Source: Acidimicrobiales bacterium
GTDB taxonomy: Bacteria > Actinomycetota > Acidimicrobiia > Acidimicrobiales > JABEUL01
Reading direction: 5' to 3'
DNA: 6,643 nucleotides
Assembly (NCBI GenBank): GCA_013044465.1
Contig: JABEUL010000125.1
Coordinates: 1-6,643, forward strand
The position numbers and the translations under genes were made by a program. The notes under the pieces are model-generated. The model worked only from the letters and a program-made list of their open reading frames with translations. It searched no databases and was not told the DNA's origin. Shown here one piece after another: positions 1-6,566 of the stretch (within the stretch, counting starts at the first letter, position 1; each line of letters opens with the position of its first letter).

Positions 1-707
1 AATGTCAGAAAGTCCATCTCTTTTCCATCTAAAGAAACTGGTACACCCTTTTCAAATCCGAGAGTGAGAGATGTCGGAGGTGTCTCTTTGACAGATGTCA
101 TTTCCCAAACGTCATCTGGGGGCGAGTTCCAAGGATCTTCTAAAATTCCACACTCAATTGCCCGACCCCAAATATTTTCATCTATTGAATAAAGTCGGTT
201 TTTAGTAACAGGAACCTTCACGCCATGCTTTTTTGCGTACTCAATCGATTCTTCCCTAGTCATTCCCCAACTTCTCACCGGAGCTAGAATTTCCAAGTCA
301 GGTGCTAGTGCTCGAGTTGCTACTTCAAATCGCACCTGGTCGTTTCCCTTGCCAGTACAGCCGTGAGCCAAAGAATCAGCCCCATATTTTCTGGCTTCTT
401 TTACCAGTAGATCAACTATGAGAGGTCTCGAAAGACTAGAGACGAGTGGGTACTTGCCTTCATAAAGCGCATTTGCATAAAGGGCAGGCAGCAAAATCTC
501 GTTAGCATAACGCTTTTTGCCATCAATAACAACTGCATCTATAGCCCCAGCCTCAAGTGCTCGGGTCTTTACAGCATCTAAGTCACCCCCTTGGCCGACA
601 TCAACTGCTACGGCTATGACTTCTATTCCCAACTCTTCTTTTAACCAAGCGACTGCAACCGAAGTATCTAGTCCGCCTGAGTAGGCGAGCACTGCTCTTT
701 TCGCCAT
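1..707 (-). CDS. argG: Argininosuccinate synthase, 5' part (runs off left edge)
   Basis: ArgG joins citrulline and aspartate with ATP to give argininosuccinate, the penultimate cytosolic step of arginine synthesis. I translated the minus strand by hand from the ATG at 707-705; it stays open for 235 codons to the window edge. The ATP pyrophosphatase signature AYSGGLDTS is at residues 8-16, followed by VAVDVGQGGDLD at 33-44, YPLVSSLSRPLI at 86-97 and the nucleotide/substrate loop HGCTGKGNDQVRFE at 115-128. Later come APVRSWGM and NIWGRAIECG, both typical of the family. The usual length is about 400 residues, so roughly 165 C-terminal residues lie outside the window. The start lies 3 nt after the argR stop, and an AGGAG at 716-720 sits 8 nt upstream, which supports it. 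It is the last visible gene of the operon; argH probably follows. Confidence 0.97.
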   Translation of the reverse strand, partial: MAKRAVLAYSGGLDTSVAVAWLKEELGIEVIAVAVDVGQGGDLDAVKTRALEAGAIDAVVIDGKKRYANEILLPALYANALYEGKYPLVSSLSRPLIVDLLVKEARKYGADSLAHGCTGKGNDQVRFEVATRALAPDLEILAPVRSWGMTREESIEYAKKHGVKVPVTKNRLYSIDENIWGRAIECGILEDPWNSPPDDVWEMTSVKETPPTSLTLGFEKGVPVSLDGKEMDFLT

Positions 708-710
708 AAC

Positions 711-1208
711 TTAAACTCCTTTTAATTTCTCAATGGGAGAGGAAAGACCAGCTAGATCTCTAATCATCTCCCCTATTTTTTCTCCGCCAGAATTTTCATC
801 GGCAACCAAGAGCACCGTATCATCCCCTGCTACTGTCCCTAAGACTCCTATTAGTCCTGCTCGGTCGAGTGCAGATGCTACTACATGGGCAGATCCAGGT
901 GGTGTCCTCAAGACCACTAAGTTTAGCGAAACGCTCACCTCGCCTACCCATTCTCCAAGCACTCGCTTTAAGTGATCACTTGGCGCTATTTGATTTGTGG
1001 GCATTTCAGGGATTGCATAGCAACTCTGATCCCCTGGAATGCGAATCTTGATGGCCCCAAGTTCCTCCAAATCTCGAGATACTGTAGTCTGAGCCACTTC
1101 AATCCCCTCCTCGGCAAGAATTTCAACCAGTTGGGTTTGGTTCAATACAACGTTGTCAGCCAGAGCTTTGGAGATCTTAAAATGCCTTTGGGCTTTGGTT
1201 AGGGCCAC
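711..1208 (-). CDS. argR: Arginine repressor ArgR
   Basis: ArgR is the arginine-sensing transcriptional regulator that binds ARG boxes as a hexamer and represses arginine synthesis genes. The 165 residues match the family's usual 150-170. Residues 1-about 70 form the winged helix-turn-helix domain, with the recognition-helix signature QTTVSRDLEELGAIKIR at 40-56. Residues about 80-165 form the oligomerisation and arginine-binding domain, with GTVAGDDTVLLVA around 124-136; the Asp pair 129-130 corresponds to the arginine-binding aspartates known in E. coli and Bacillus ArgR. The start is GTG at 1208-1206, inside the last codons of argF. It is chosen because a full AAGGAGG sits 6 nt upstream and because MALTKAQRHFKI aligns with the family N-terminus. 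It overlaps argF by 10 nt. As it lies in the operon it should control, and an ARG box lies at the argC promoter, negative autoregulation is inferred. Confidence 0.97.
   Translation of the reverse strand: MALTKAQRHFKISKALADNVVLNQTQLVEILAEEGIEVAQTTVSRDLEELGAIKIRIPGDQSCYAIPEMPTNQIAPSDHLKRVLGEWVGEVSVSLNLVVLRTPPGSAHVVASALDRAGLIGVLGTVAGDDTVLLVADENSGGEKIGEMIRDLAGLSSPIEKLKGV
716..720 (-). promoter_or_regulatory. Ribosome binding site of argG
   Basis: The minus strand reads AAAAGGAGTTTAAGTTATG. The AGGAG lies inside the last codons of argR, 8 nt before the argG ATG. It fixes the argG start and shows that argG is translated from the same transcript. Confidence 0.75.
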
Positions 1209-2137
1209 TTCTGTCCTCCTTGTTTTTTCACCATAAGTGTCAACAGTCCAATCGCAGAGAGTTTGCGATTATATGCTTGTTTGAACACAATGCTGGATTT
1301 TGAATCAAGTACTGCGTCTGTAATTTCTTCGCCACGGTGCGCTGGCAGGCAGTGCATAATTTTGACGTCTTTTTTCGCTTTAGAGATCAATAATTCATTT
1401 ACTTGATAGTTCCTAAACACTTCTTTTCGCACTGAAGCTTCAGCCTCTTGGCCCATTGAAGTCCAAGTATCGGTATAGATAAAATCGGCTCCCTCTACTC
1501 CTTCATTGGGATCAGTTACTACTTCAATAGTGCCACCAAGCCTCTCTACCCTTTTAATCAACTCAGCTTCAGGTTGAAAATCGACAGGTGAAGCTACAAC
1601 AAGTTTCACACTAGCCATTGCACAAGCAAGTGCCAGAGAGGAAGCTACATTGTTTGAATCCCCCACATAGGTAACTTGCGCGTTACTAATTTCCAAGTTC
1701 ATTTCCTTTGATGCCTGGATTATCGTGATGATATCAGCTACGCCTTGACAAGGATGGGCCTTATCGGAAAGTAAGTTCAACACTGAACATGGTGCACCTG
1801 CTCCATCGATTGCACTTGCCATCTCTGCCAATACGCCATGATCAAAAACTCTGGCACCAATTACAGCATGGTAGCAAGCAAGGGTAAGGGTGAGATCATG
1901 AACCGATTCTCTCTTGCCAATACCTACTTCATCACCTTTAACCGTTATGGGGTGCCCACCTAGGGCTACGATAGCAGTCTCAGTTGCGTGCCTAGTCCTG
2001 GCTGAAGGCTTTTCAAACAAAAGTGCAGCAGATTTATTTGCCATTACCTTTTCACTCTTAGGTGACAGCCCGTAAGCAATTACCTTGTCAAAGTCATCTG
2101 GGGTGAGGTCGTCAATATCTAAAATATGATTAGCCAT
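1199..2137 (-). CDS. argF: Ornithine carbamoyltransferase
   Basis: ArgF transfers the carbamoyl group of carbamoyl phosphate to ornithine, giving citrulline. The 312 residues fit the family (300-340). Visible motifs are the carbamoyl-phosphate loop SARTR at 45-49, the HPCQ motif at 128-131, the GDSNN ornithine-site motif at 159-163, DTWTSMG at 223-229 (ornithine binding), and HCLPAHRGEEITDAV from 262, which includes the catalytic Cys263. A C-terminal NR at 290-291 corresponds to the last phosphate-binding arginine region. The SMG and HCLP motifs separate it from aspartate carbamoyltransferase. One oddity is the 80s-type loop, EVGIGKRES (70-78): ungapped alignment from GGHP puts Gly72 where most enzymes have Gln. 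The ATG lies inside the end of argD (8-nt overlap) with only a weak AAGAAAG-type Shine-Dalgarno, so translational coupling is likely. Confidence 0.96.
   Translation of the reverse strand: MANHILDIDDLTPDDFDKVIAYGLSPKSEKVMANKSAALLFEKPSARTRHATETAIVALGGHPITVKGDEVGIGKRESVHDLTLTLACYHAVIGARVFDHGVLAEMASAIDGAGAPCSVLNLLSDKAHPCQGVADIITIIQASKEMNLEISNAQVTYVGDSNNVASSLALACAMASVKLVVASPVDFQPEAELIKRVERLGGTIEVVTDPNEGVEGADFIYTDTWTSMGQEAEASVRKEVFRNYQVNELLISKAKKDVKIMHCLPAHRGEEITDAVLDSKSSIVFKQAYNRKLSAIGLLTLMVKKQGGQKWP
1215..1221 (-). promoter_or_regulatory. Strong ribosome binding site of argR (supports GTG start)
   Basis: The minus strand reads AAGGAGGACAGAAGTG: a seven-base match to the anti-Shine-Dalgarno sequence, 6 nt before the GTG. 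It is the strongest such site in the window and lies within the argF coding sequence. It decides the non-ATG start of argR. Confidence 0.85.
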
Positions 2138-3320
2138 TATTTGACAAGCTTTCTTTCAATGAATCACTAAATTTCGAAATAGCCTCGGTAATTTCTGCGT
2201 CTGAAACATTTAATGGAGGCGCCATCCGAATAACATCGGGTCTCACGGGATTAACAATTAGACCCCTTTGAAGTGCATTCTCGGCAACTTTTTGCGCGAA
2301 GTTACCCCCAACCTTTACTCCTAGTAAAAGACCATCTCCAGATATCTCAATAACGTGATCGACTTCCATTAAGTTATCTTTTAATATTTTCCCATATTCC
2401 ATAGCCCTATTAGGAGCATCGATTGCCCTAAGTTCGGCCAAAGTGGCCAATGCGGCGCTTGATGCTAAAGGTTGACCTCCGAAAGTCGATCCGTGGTCTC
2501 CTGGGGAAAATAAGTCTGCAATTTCAGCCTTAGCCCAACAAGCACCGATTGGCATTCCATTGCCTAGAGACTTAGCCACTGTAACAATGTCAGGCACCAC
2601 ATCTTCTATGTGGCACCTAAACCACGTCCCCATGCGGCCTAGGCCAGTCTGAACTTCATCTGCAATCATCAAAATACCCATCTCACTGCACAGTTCACGG
2701 ACTTGCCTAAGGTAGCCAGGCTCAGGCACGATTACGCCGCCTTCGCCTTGTGTTGGCTCAATTATGAGTGCAGCAACATTTCCTTTAATGGCATTTTCAA
2801 AAGCCTTGTAGTCATTAAATGCAATATGAGAAAATCCTTCAGGAAGTGGCCAAAAGGGCTCATGTTTTTCAGGCTGCCCTGTGGCGTGCAGTGTAGCTAA
2901 AGTGCGACCATGAAAGGAACCGTAAGCACTAAGTACTACATGGCGGCCTCTGCCACCAAAGAGACGTGCCAGCTTAAATGCACACTCATTGGCTTCAGCT
3001 CCAGAGTTTGTGAAAAATACCTTTCCAGGGGTATCTAGATAGTCTGATCGAATCAATAGGTCCAATTCATGAGCTACTTGGGGAGCAATTTCATTTCCAA
3101 ATAAATTTGACACATGCCACAAGGTATTTGCCTGAGATGTGAGGGCTTCAGTCACCTTTGGGTGGCAATGACCTAGCGAACATACGGCAATCCCTGAGAG
3201 AAAATCCAAATACTTTTTTCCGGTTGTGTCTATTAAGTAACTTCCAGATCCAGACACAAATGTAACTGGCCACTTTTTATACGTGGGCATCAGGGCTTCT
3301 TGAGCAATGTTGGATGTCAT
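2130..3320 (-). CDS. argD: Acetylornithine aminotransferase
   Basis: ArgD is a class III, fold-type I PLP aminotransferase. It transaminates N-acetylglutamate semialdehyde with glutamate to give N-acetylornithine. The 396 residues match the normal length. Key motifs are NSGAEANE at 105-112 (cofactor phosphate binding), FHGRT at 136-140, EPTQGEGG at 188-195, IADEVQTGLGRMGTW at 219-233 (Asp221 to the pyridine nitrogen) and VAKSLGNGMPIGA at 248-260, with Lys250 as the Schiff-base lysine. GSTFGGQPLA at 277-286 and VRPDVIRMAPPLN near the C-terminus complete the family pattern. The ATG shares an ATGA with the argB stop, and no strong Shine-Dalgarno is visible, which suggests coupled translation. 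Some ArgD enzymes also act on succinyl-diaminopimelate in lysine synthesis; the sequence alone cannot settle whether this one does. Confidence 0.96.
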   Translation of the reverse strand: MTSNIAQEALMPTYKKWPVTFVSGSGSYLIDTTGKKYLDFLSGIAVCSLGHCHPKVTEALTSQANTLWHVSNLFGNEIAPQVAHELDLLIRSDYLDTPGKVFFTNSGAEANECAFKLARLFGGRGRHVVLSAYGSFHGRTLATLHATGQPEKHEPFWPLPEGFSHIAFNDYKAFENAIKGNVAALIIEPTQGEGGVIVPEPGYLRQVRELCSEMGILMIADEVQTGLGRMGTWFRCHIEDVVPDIVTVAKSLGNGMPIGACWAKAEIADLFSPGDHGSTFGGQPLASSAALATLAELRAIDAPNRAMEYGKILKDNLMEVDHVIEISGDGLLLGVKVGGNFAQKVAENALQRGLIVNPVRPDVIRMAPPLNVSDAEITEAISKFSDSLKESLSNNG

Positions 3321-4216
3321 GGCGTAACCATCGTCCCAACCCCACCGTCAGTAAAAATCTCGACCAAGAGAGCATGTTGCACTCGACCATCTAATATGTG
3401 GGCCCTTCCAACACCTTTTCCAACTGCTTCAATGCAACTTTCAACCTTTGGCACCATTCCACCTGAAATTACACGCGATTTAATTAGCTCCTTTGCTTCG
3501 CCGGCATTTAAAAGTGAAATCAGAGATTCTGGATCATCAATATCTCGCCTGACTCCAGACACATCGGTGAGATATACAAGCTTTTCGGCATTAAGTGCTC
3601 CTGCAAGCGCAGCCGCCACAGCATCTGCATTGATGTTGTAAGCCTGACCACCCTCTGATGAGCCAATCGTCGCAACAACTGGAATGAGACCTTGGTGCAA
3701 AAGGCCTTCTACAAGTGTCGGATCCACACTTACAACTTGGCCAACGTAGCCCAATTGGGCATTTTTAGCTTCAGCTTTTATTAAGCCTCCATCTTCACCT
3801 GACAGTCCTACAGCCAAGGGGCCATGCAAATTTATGGCACTTACAATGTCACGATTAACTTTTCCGACCAGTACCATTCGAGCAATGTCCAATGTTTCAG
3901 CATCGGTTACTCTATGTCCGTCAATAAATTCTGGAATCTTGCCTAGTTTTTCCATGAGCTCACCTATCTGAGGTCCCCCACCGTGAACAATAACGGGTTT
4001 CATCCCAACAGCATTTAAAATCACGATGTCTTTGGCAAAAGAGACAAGTGAATTAGCTCCGTCACTACCGGCCATGGCATTTCCGCCATATTTTATTACA
4101 ACAACTTTTTGAGACCATCTCTTTATATAAGGCAGTGCTTCGATTAAAATGGATGCTTTAGTGTCAGCCGATAAAGACTTCATGTCCATTGGCACTGATT
4201 TCTCTCTGTCATTCAT
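3317..4216 (-). CDS. argB: Acetylglutamate kinase
   Basis: ArgB phosphorylates N-acetylglutamate with ATP and belongs to the amino-acid kinase family. The 299 residues are close to actinobacterial homologues (about 294). Motifs are VVVIKYGGNAM at 38-48 (ATP phosphate loop), VHGGGPQIGELM at 77-88 (substrate binding), GHRVTDAETLD at 100-110, NINADAVA at 194-201, VYLTDVSGV at 214-222 and ISGGMVPKV at 250-258 (catalytic lysine). An N-terminal extension ending in ILIEALPYI (23-31) resembles the N-terminal helix of hexameric, arginine-inhibited acetylglutamate kinases, so feedback inhibition by arginine is inferred. The first ATG forms ATGA with the argJ stop; internal Met codons at residues 10 and 12 are possible alternative starts but would break this coupling geometry. 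Confidence 0.96.
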   Translation of the reverse strand: MNDREKSVPMDMKSLSADTKASILIEALPYIKRWSQKVVVIKYGGNAMAGSDGANSLVSFAKDIVILNAVGMKPVIVHGGGPQIGELMEKLGKIPEFIDGHRVTDAETLDIARMVLVGKVNRDIVSAINLHGPLAVGLSGEDGGLIKAEAKNAQLGYVGQVVSVDPTLVEGLLHQGLIPVVATIGSSEGGQAYNINADAVAAALAGALNAEKLVYLTDVSGVRRDIDDPESLISLLNAGEAKELIKSRVISGGMVPKVESCIEAVGKGVGRAHILDGRVQHALLVEIFTDGGVGTMVTP

Positions 4217-5400
4217 GATGTACCCATATTCTCATCAACATAGCCATGAGTTAGATCGGCCGTGTAAATCTCAGCTTCACAGTTCCCCAATTTAAGATCG
4301 GCTGTAATCTCAATCTCACGCTTGGTCATGTAGTCTCTAAGCCCTTTTTCATCATGGCTCAGTGCAATTCCATTTCTCGCCACTTCGAAGGGACCATAAG
4401 AAATAGAAACCAACTCTTGATCAATTCCCACTCTTGCCGCACCGAGTTCTGCCAACACCCGGCCCCAGTACGGGTCGCGCCCATAGAGCGAACACCTAAC
4501 AAGTACCGAAGACGCTACTTGACGAGCAGCCTTTGCGGCCTGTCGCTCATTTAGTGCACCTTTGACGAGAATTTTGGCCATTACAGTTGAACCTTCAGCA
4601 TCCTTTGCCATCGAAATAGCCAGAGAATGGGTTACCAGACACAGCTGCGATTCAAACTCTTCTATGCTTTTGGGCTTTCCCGCTTTTCCACTGGCAAGAA
4701 GTAAAACAGTGTCATTTGTGGACATGCAGCCATCGACAATTAGCGAGTTAAAACTCATATCGACAGCCCTTTTTAGAGCAATTTGCATCTGGTCAACTTC
4801 TAGTAGGACATCAGTTGTTATTACAGCCAACATCGTGGCCATTGACGGAGCTAACATTGCGGCACCTTTAGCCATCCCTGCAACCCCATAAGTTTCGCCT
4901 GATTCACAAATACCCCTTGTAAGCGCCACTTTTTTGATCGTGTCAGTTGTCAGAATTGCCTTAGCGGCCATATCGCTAGCTTCATTTGTTGAATCAAGTT
5001 CACTTACTAATCGAGTGACGGAATTTTCAATGGGTCCAATATCAAGTGGAATTCCGATCAAACCAGTTGAGCACACAAGCACTTCATGAGTTTTCACTCC
5101 AAGTTCATTGGCTACCAACTTGGCAGTATTTCTTGACACATCACGTCCAGATGGGCCAGTTGCTGCATTGGCATTGCCGGAATTTAGTATCACTGCGCAA
5201 GACATATTGGACGATTTTTCCAAATGCTCAAGTGAGACCAAGACCGGTGCTGCTTTAGCTTCATTTGAGGTAAATACTCCCACGGTTGCAACAGCGTTGC
5301 GGTCCTCGGTAGCAATTAAGGCAAGATCTAAATCTCCAGAGGCCTTTATGCCTGAAGCAATTCCAGATGCTTTAAATCCAAGTGGCTCACAAATACTCAT
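4213..5400 (-). CDS. argJ: Ornithine acetyltransferase / N-acetylglutamate synthase (bifunctional ArgJ)
   Basis: ArgJ moves the acetyl group from N-acetylornithine to glutamate, releasing ornithine and regenerating acetylglutamate, so the pathway runs as a cycle. The 395 residues match the family. The precursor cleaves itself at an Ala-Thr bond in KGAAMLAPSMATML (178-191); the bond is Ala188-Thr189 and Thr189 becomes the nucleophile of the beta chain. Other motifs are NSGNANA at 73-79, STGLIGIPL at 111-119 (oxyanion-hole Thr-Gly), AILTTDT at 148-154, DGCMSTNDT, KDAEGST and RDPYWGRVLAELG. The C-terminus ADLTHGYVDENMGTS corresponds to the family's conserved tail. Whether it also uses acetyl-CoA (bifunctional form) cannot be proved here; no separate argA is in this operon, which leans that way. 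The ATG shares ATGA with the argC stop, with a GGGGA 7 nt upstream. Confidence 0.96.
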   Translation of the reverse strand: MSICEPLGFKASGIASGIKASGDLDLALIATEDRNAVATVGVFTSNEAKAAPVLVSLEHLEKSSNMSCAVILNSGNANAATGPSGRDVSRNTAKLVANELGVKTHEVLVCSTGLIGIPLDIGPIENSVTRLVSELDSTNEASDMAAKAILTTDTIKKVALTRGICESGETYGVAGMAKGAAMLAPSMATMLAVITTDVLLEVDQMQIALKRAVDMSFNSLIVDGCMSTNDTVLLLASGKAGKPKSIEEFESQLCLVTHSLAISMAKDAEGSTVMAKILVKGALNERQAAKAARQVASSVLVRCSLYGRDPYWGRVLAELGAARVGIDQELVSISYGPFEVARNGIALSHDEKGLRDYMTKREIEITADLKLGNCEAEIYTADLTHGYVDENMGTS

Positions 5401-6428
5401 GGGTAAATCCCCAATGCGCTCAAACCAAGTGTCTCTTTAAATCCAAAAACTAAATTGGCACACTGAATTGCTTGACCTGCCGCCCCTTTTATCAAGTTAT
5501 CTAACACCGAAAAGGCCATGACATAATTAGTCCTCTCATCATATGTGGCAAAAATCTGGCAATAATTCGAACCAAGTGTGGATTTGACCTCAGGCGGAGA
5601 TTCAACAATGTCAACAAATTCGTCGTCTTTGTAGTAGTCACGAAGCGTATTGCTCAAAATATCAGGTGTTATAGTCATGTCTTTTGAAGGGCGAGCGTAG
5701 CAGGTGGTGAGAATTCCCCTGTTTATAGGTAAGAGGTGTGGGGTAAAGAGAATTTGTGCACCTGTAACTTGTTCCATTTCGGGCGTGTGACGATGATTTG
5801 AAACCCCATATGAGAAATAGTTTTCATCCAAAGATGCAAAGAGATACCTACTGTCAACTTTTCGCCCCGCTCCACTTACCCCGGAAGCTCCATTTACTAT
5901 TACGCCAACTTTATCGATCAAATTGGCTTGGACTAGAGGTGCTAAGCATAATGCTGCAGCTGTCACGTAACATCCAGCTACTGCCACTAGTTGAGCACCT
6001 TTAAGATCTTCTCGATTTATTTCAGGAAGTCCATAAAGTGCAGTTTTTAACCATTTTTCTTGATTGTGATCGAACCCGTACCACTTCTTATAAAGGTCTT
6101 TGTCTTTAAGGCGAAAATCAGCACTTAAATCTACTACGTGGGAAACTCCAAAACTTTCCAAAAGTACGGGCGCTAATTCTAAAGAAAGCCCATGGGGAAG
6201 AGCTAAAAATACAAGATCTAAGCCTTTAAAATTAGAAGGATTACTGTCGCATAACTTTAATTCACGGTAGTAAGGGAGCAAAGCCGGGTTTAGAGAAGTT
6301 ACCCTCTCCCCTGCCTTTGTGGAGCCGCTGGCTGCGACCAAGTCAAAGCTGGGATGGGTGGCGAGAAGTCGCAACAGCTCGCTTCCGCCGTAACCTGATG
6401 CGCCAAGGACACCTGTTCGAATACTCAT
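5397..6428 (-). CDS. argC: N-acetyl-gamma-glutamyl-phosphate reductase
   Basis: ArgC reduces acetylglutamyl phosphate to the semialdehyde with NADPH. The 343 residues match the family. GASGYGGSELLRLL at 9-22 is the dinucleotide-binding turn of the Rossmann fold; ALPHG is at 76-80, VVDLSADFRL at 98-107, YGLPEI at 132-137, and the catalytic cysteine is Cys153 in VAGCYVTAA. NGASGVSGAGRK lies at 179-190, HRHTPEM from 212 carries the catalytic histidine, and PHLLPINRGILTT follows. The usual GCYPTA reads GCYVTA here. The ATG at 6428-6426 fits the N-terminus exactly. There is no convincing Shine-Dalgarno upstream, and the predicted transcription start coincides with the ATG. It is the first gene of the operon and sits next to the ARG-box promoter. 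Confidence 0.97.
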   Translation of the reverse strand: MSIRTGVLGASGYGGSELLRLLATHPSFDLVAASGSTKAGERVTSLNPALLPYYRELKLCDSNPSNFKGLDLVFLALPHGLSLELAPVLLESFGVSHVVDLSADFRLKDKDLYKKWYGFDHNQEKWLKTALYGLPEINREDLKGAQLVAVAGCYVTAAALCLAPLVQANLIDKVGVIVNGASGVSGAGRKVDSRYLFASLDENYFSYGVSNHRHTPEMEQVTGAQILFTPHLLPINRGILTTCYARPSKDMTITPDILSNTLRDYYKDDEFVDIVESPPEVKSTLGSNYCQIFATYDERTNYVMAFSVLDNLIKGAAGQAIQCANLVFGFKETLGLSALGIYP

Positions 6429-6444
6429 GGCATTATCATACCAT
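6427..6444. promoter_or_regulatory. Possible second, weaker ARG box over the argC start
   Basis: An imperfect 18-bp palindrome, ATGGCATTATCATACCAT, is centred 20 bp from the strong ARG box, the kind of spacing known for tandem ARG boxes bound by one ArgR hexamer. Its half-sites GGCAT and ATACC keep most of the TGCAT/ATGCA pattern. It covers the -10 element and the start codon. Part of the symmetry may be chance. Confidence 0.4.
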
Positions 6445-6465
6445 CTACTGCATACCTATGCACAA
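6435..6465 (-). promoter_or_regulatory. Promoter of the argCJBDFRG operon, predicted leaderless
   Basis: The minus strand reads TGGTATGATAATGCCATG. TATGAT (6440-6435) matches the -10 hexamer at five of six positions and is preceded by an extended-10 TG. Six bases separate it from the argC ATG, so +1 should fall on the A at 6428. The -35 is poor: TTGTGC at 6465-6460 with a 19-bp spacer, or TGTGCA with 18 bp. The ARG box fills the spacer. The -10/ATG spacing is seen directly; the start site is inferred. Confidence 0.7.
6449..6462. promoter_or_regulatory. ARG box (ArgR operator), strong site
   Basis: TGCATACCTATGCA is an inverted repeat with perfect 6-bp arms around a CC centre. It matches the ArgR consensus TGNAT-N4-ATNCA at every fixed position; the E. 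coli form has A and T where this has C and G. It lies between the -35 and -10 of argC, so bound ArgR would block RNA polymerase. The cognate argR is in the operon. Confidence 0.8.
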
Positions 6466-6472
6466 TCTGCAT

Positions 6473-6492
6473 TTGGGGACTTTCGTCCTATG
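6473..6492. promoter_or_regulatory. DosR/DevR-like box 1
   Basis: TTGGGGACTTTCGTCC is close to the published DosR motif TTSGGGACTWWWGTCCCSAA: by my alignment 15 of 20 positions match, with a perfect left half and a GGAC-N4-GTCC dyad. Its centre is about 54 bp upstream of the predicted argC start and farther from the divergent gene. The regulator itself is not in the window. Confidence 0.5.
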
Positions 6493-6513
6493 TATTTTCA
6501 AAATCTCTGAAAC

Positions 6514-6533
6514 TTTGTGACTTTAGACCTATT
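6514..6533. promoter_or_regulatory. DosR/DevR-like box 2
   Basis: GTGACTTTAGACCTATT repeats the pattern of box 1. Eleven of the 13 core positions of GGGACTWWWGTCC match. Its GACTTT begins 41 bp after that of box 1, close to four helical turns. It shares the CTTT-N2-G-N-CCTAT string with box 1. Confidence 0.4.
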
Positions 6534-6546
6534 AACCTGGAGTTTT

Positions 6547-6566
6547 TTTGGGACTTTGGGCCCTTT
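6547..6566. promoter_or_regulatory. DosR/DevR-like box 3, nearest the divergent gene
   Basis: TTTGGGACTTTGGGCCC matches 12 of the 14 core positions of GGGACTWWWGTCCC. Its GACTTT begins 33 bp after that of box 2 and 74 bp after that of box 1, about seven turns, so all three lie on one face. It is centred near 6556.5, about 42 bp before the predicted start of the divergent transcript. The flanking TTTAAGGCCTATT adds a further CCTAT copy. Confidence 0.5.

Noticed and set aside
3300..3641. 113-codon plus-strand reading frame opposite argB
   Set aside because: It lies antisense to a clearly conserved gene, has a low-complexity Ser/Ala/Thr-rich product, no ribosome binding site and no recognisable motif.
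4562..4891. 109-codon plus-strand reading frame opposite argJ
   Set aside because: Antisense shadow with composition dictated by argJ codons; no start signal.
5390..5403. The string CCATGAGTATT occurs at both the argC and the argJ starts
   Set aside because: Both proteins begin Met-Ser-Ile and only two bases before the ATG are shared; this is too short to argue for a repeat or shared control.
5108..5440. 110-codon plus-strand reading frame opposite argJ
   Set aside because: Antisense shadow of argJ; no family resemblance, and it crosses the argC/argJ junction for no structural reason.
708..6428. Searched for CRISPR repeats, tRNA genes, IS ends and intrinsic terminators within the operon
   Set aside because: Nothing was seen; the stretch is continuous coding sequence of conserved biosynthetic genes.
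6468..6472. Extra TGCAT beside the strong ARG box, considered as a third ARG half-site
   Set aside because: The matching ATGCA arm is missing at the required distance; the sequence there belongs to the GGGGACTTT box.
6317..6520. 67-codon plus-strand frame running from argC into the intergenic region
   Set aside because: It covers the argC promoter and ARG boxes, has no ribosome binding site and has an implausible composition rich in Trp, Cys and His.
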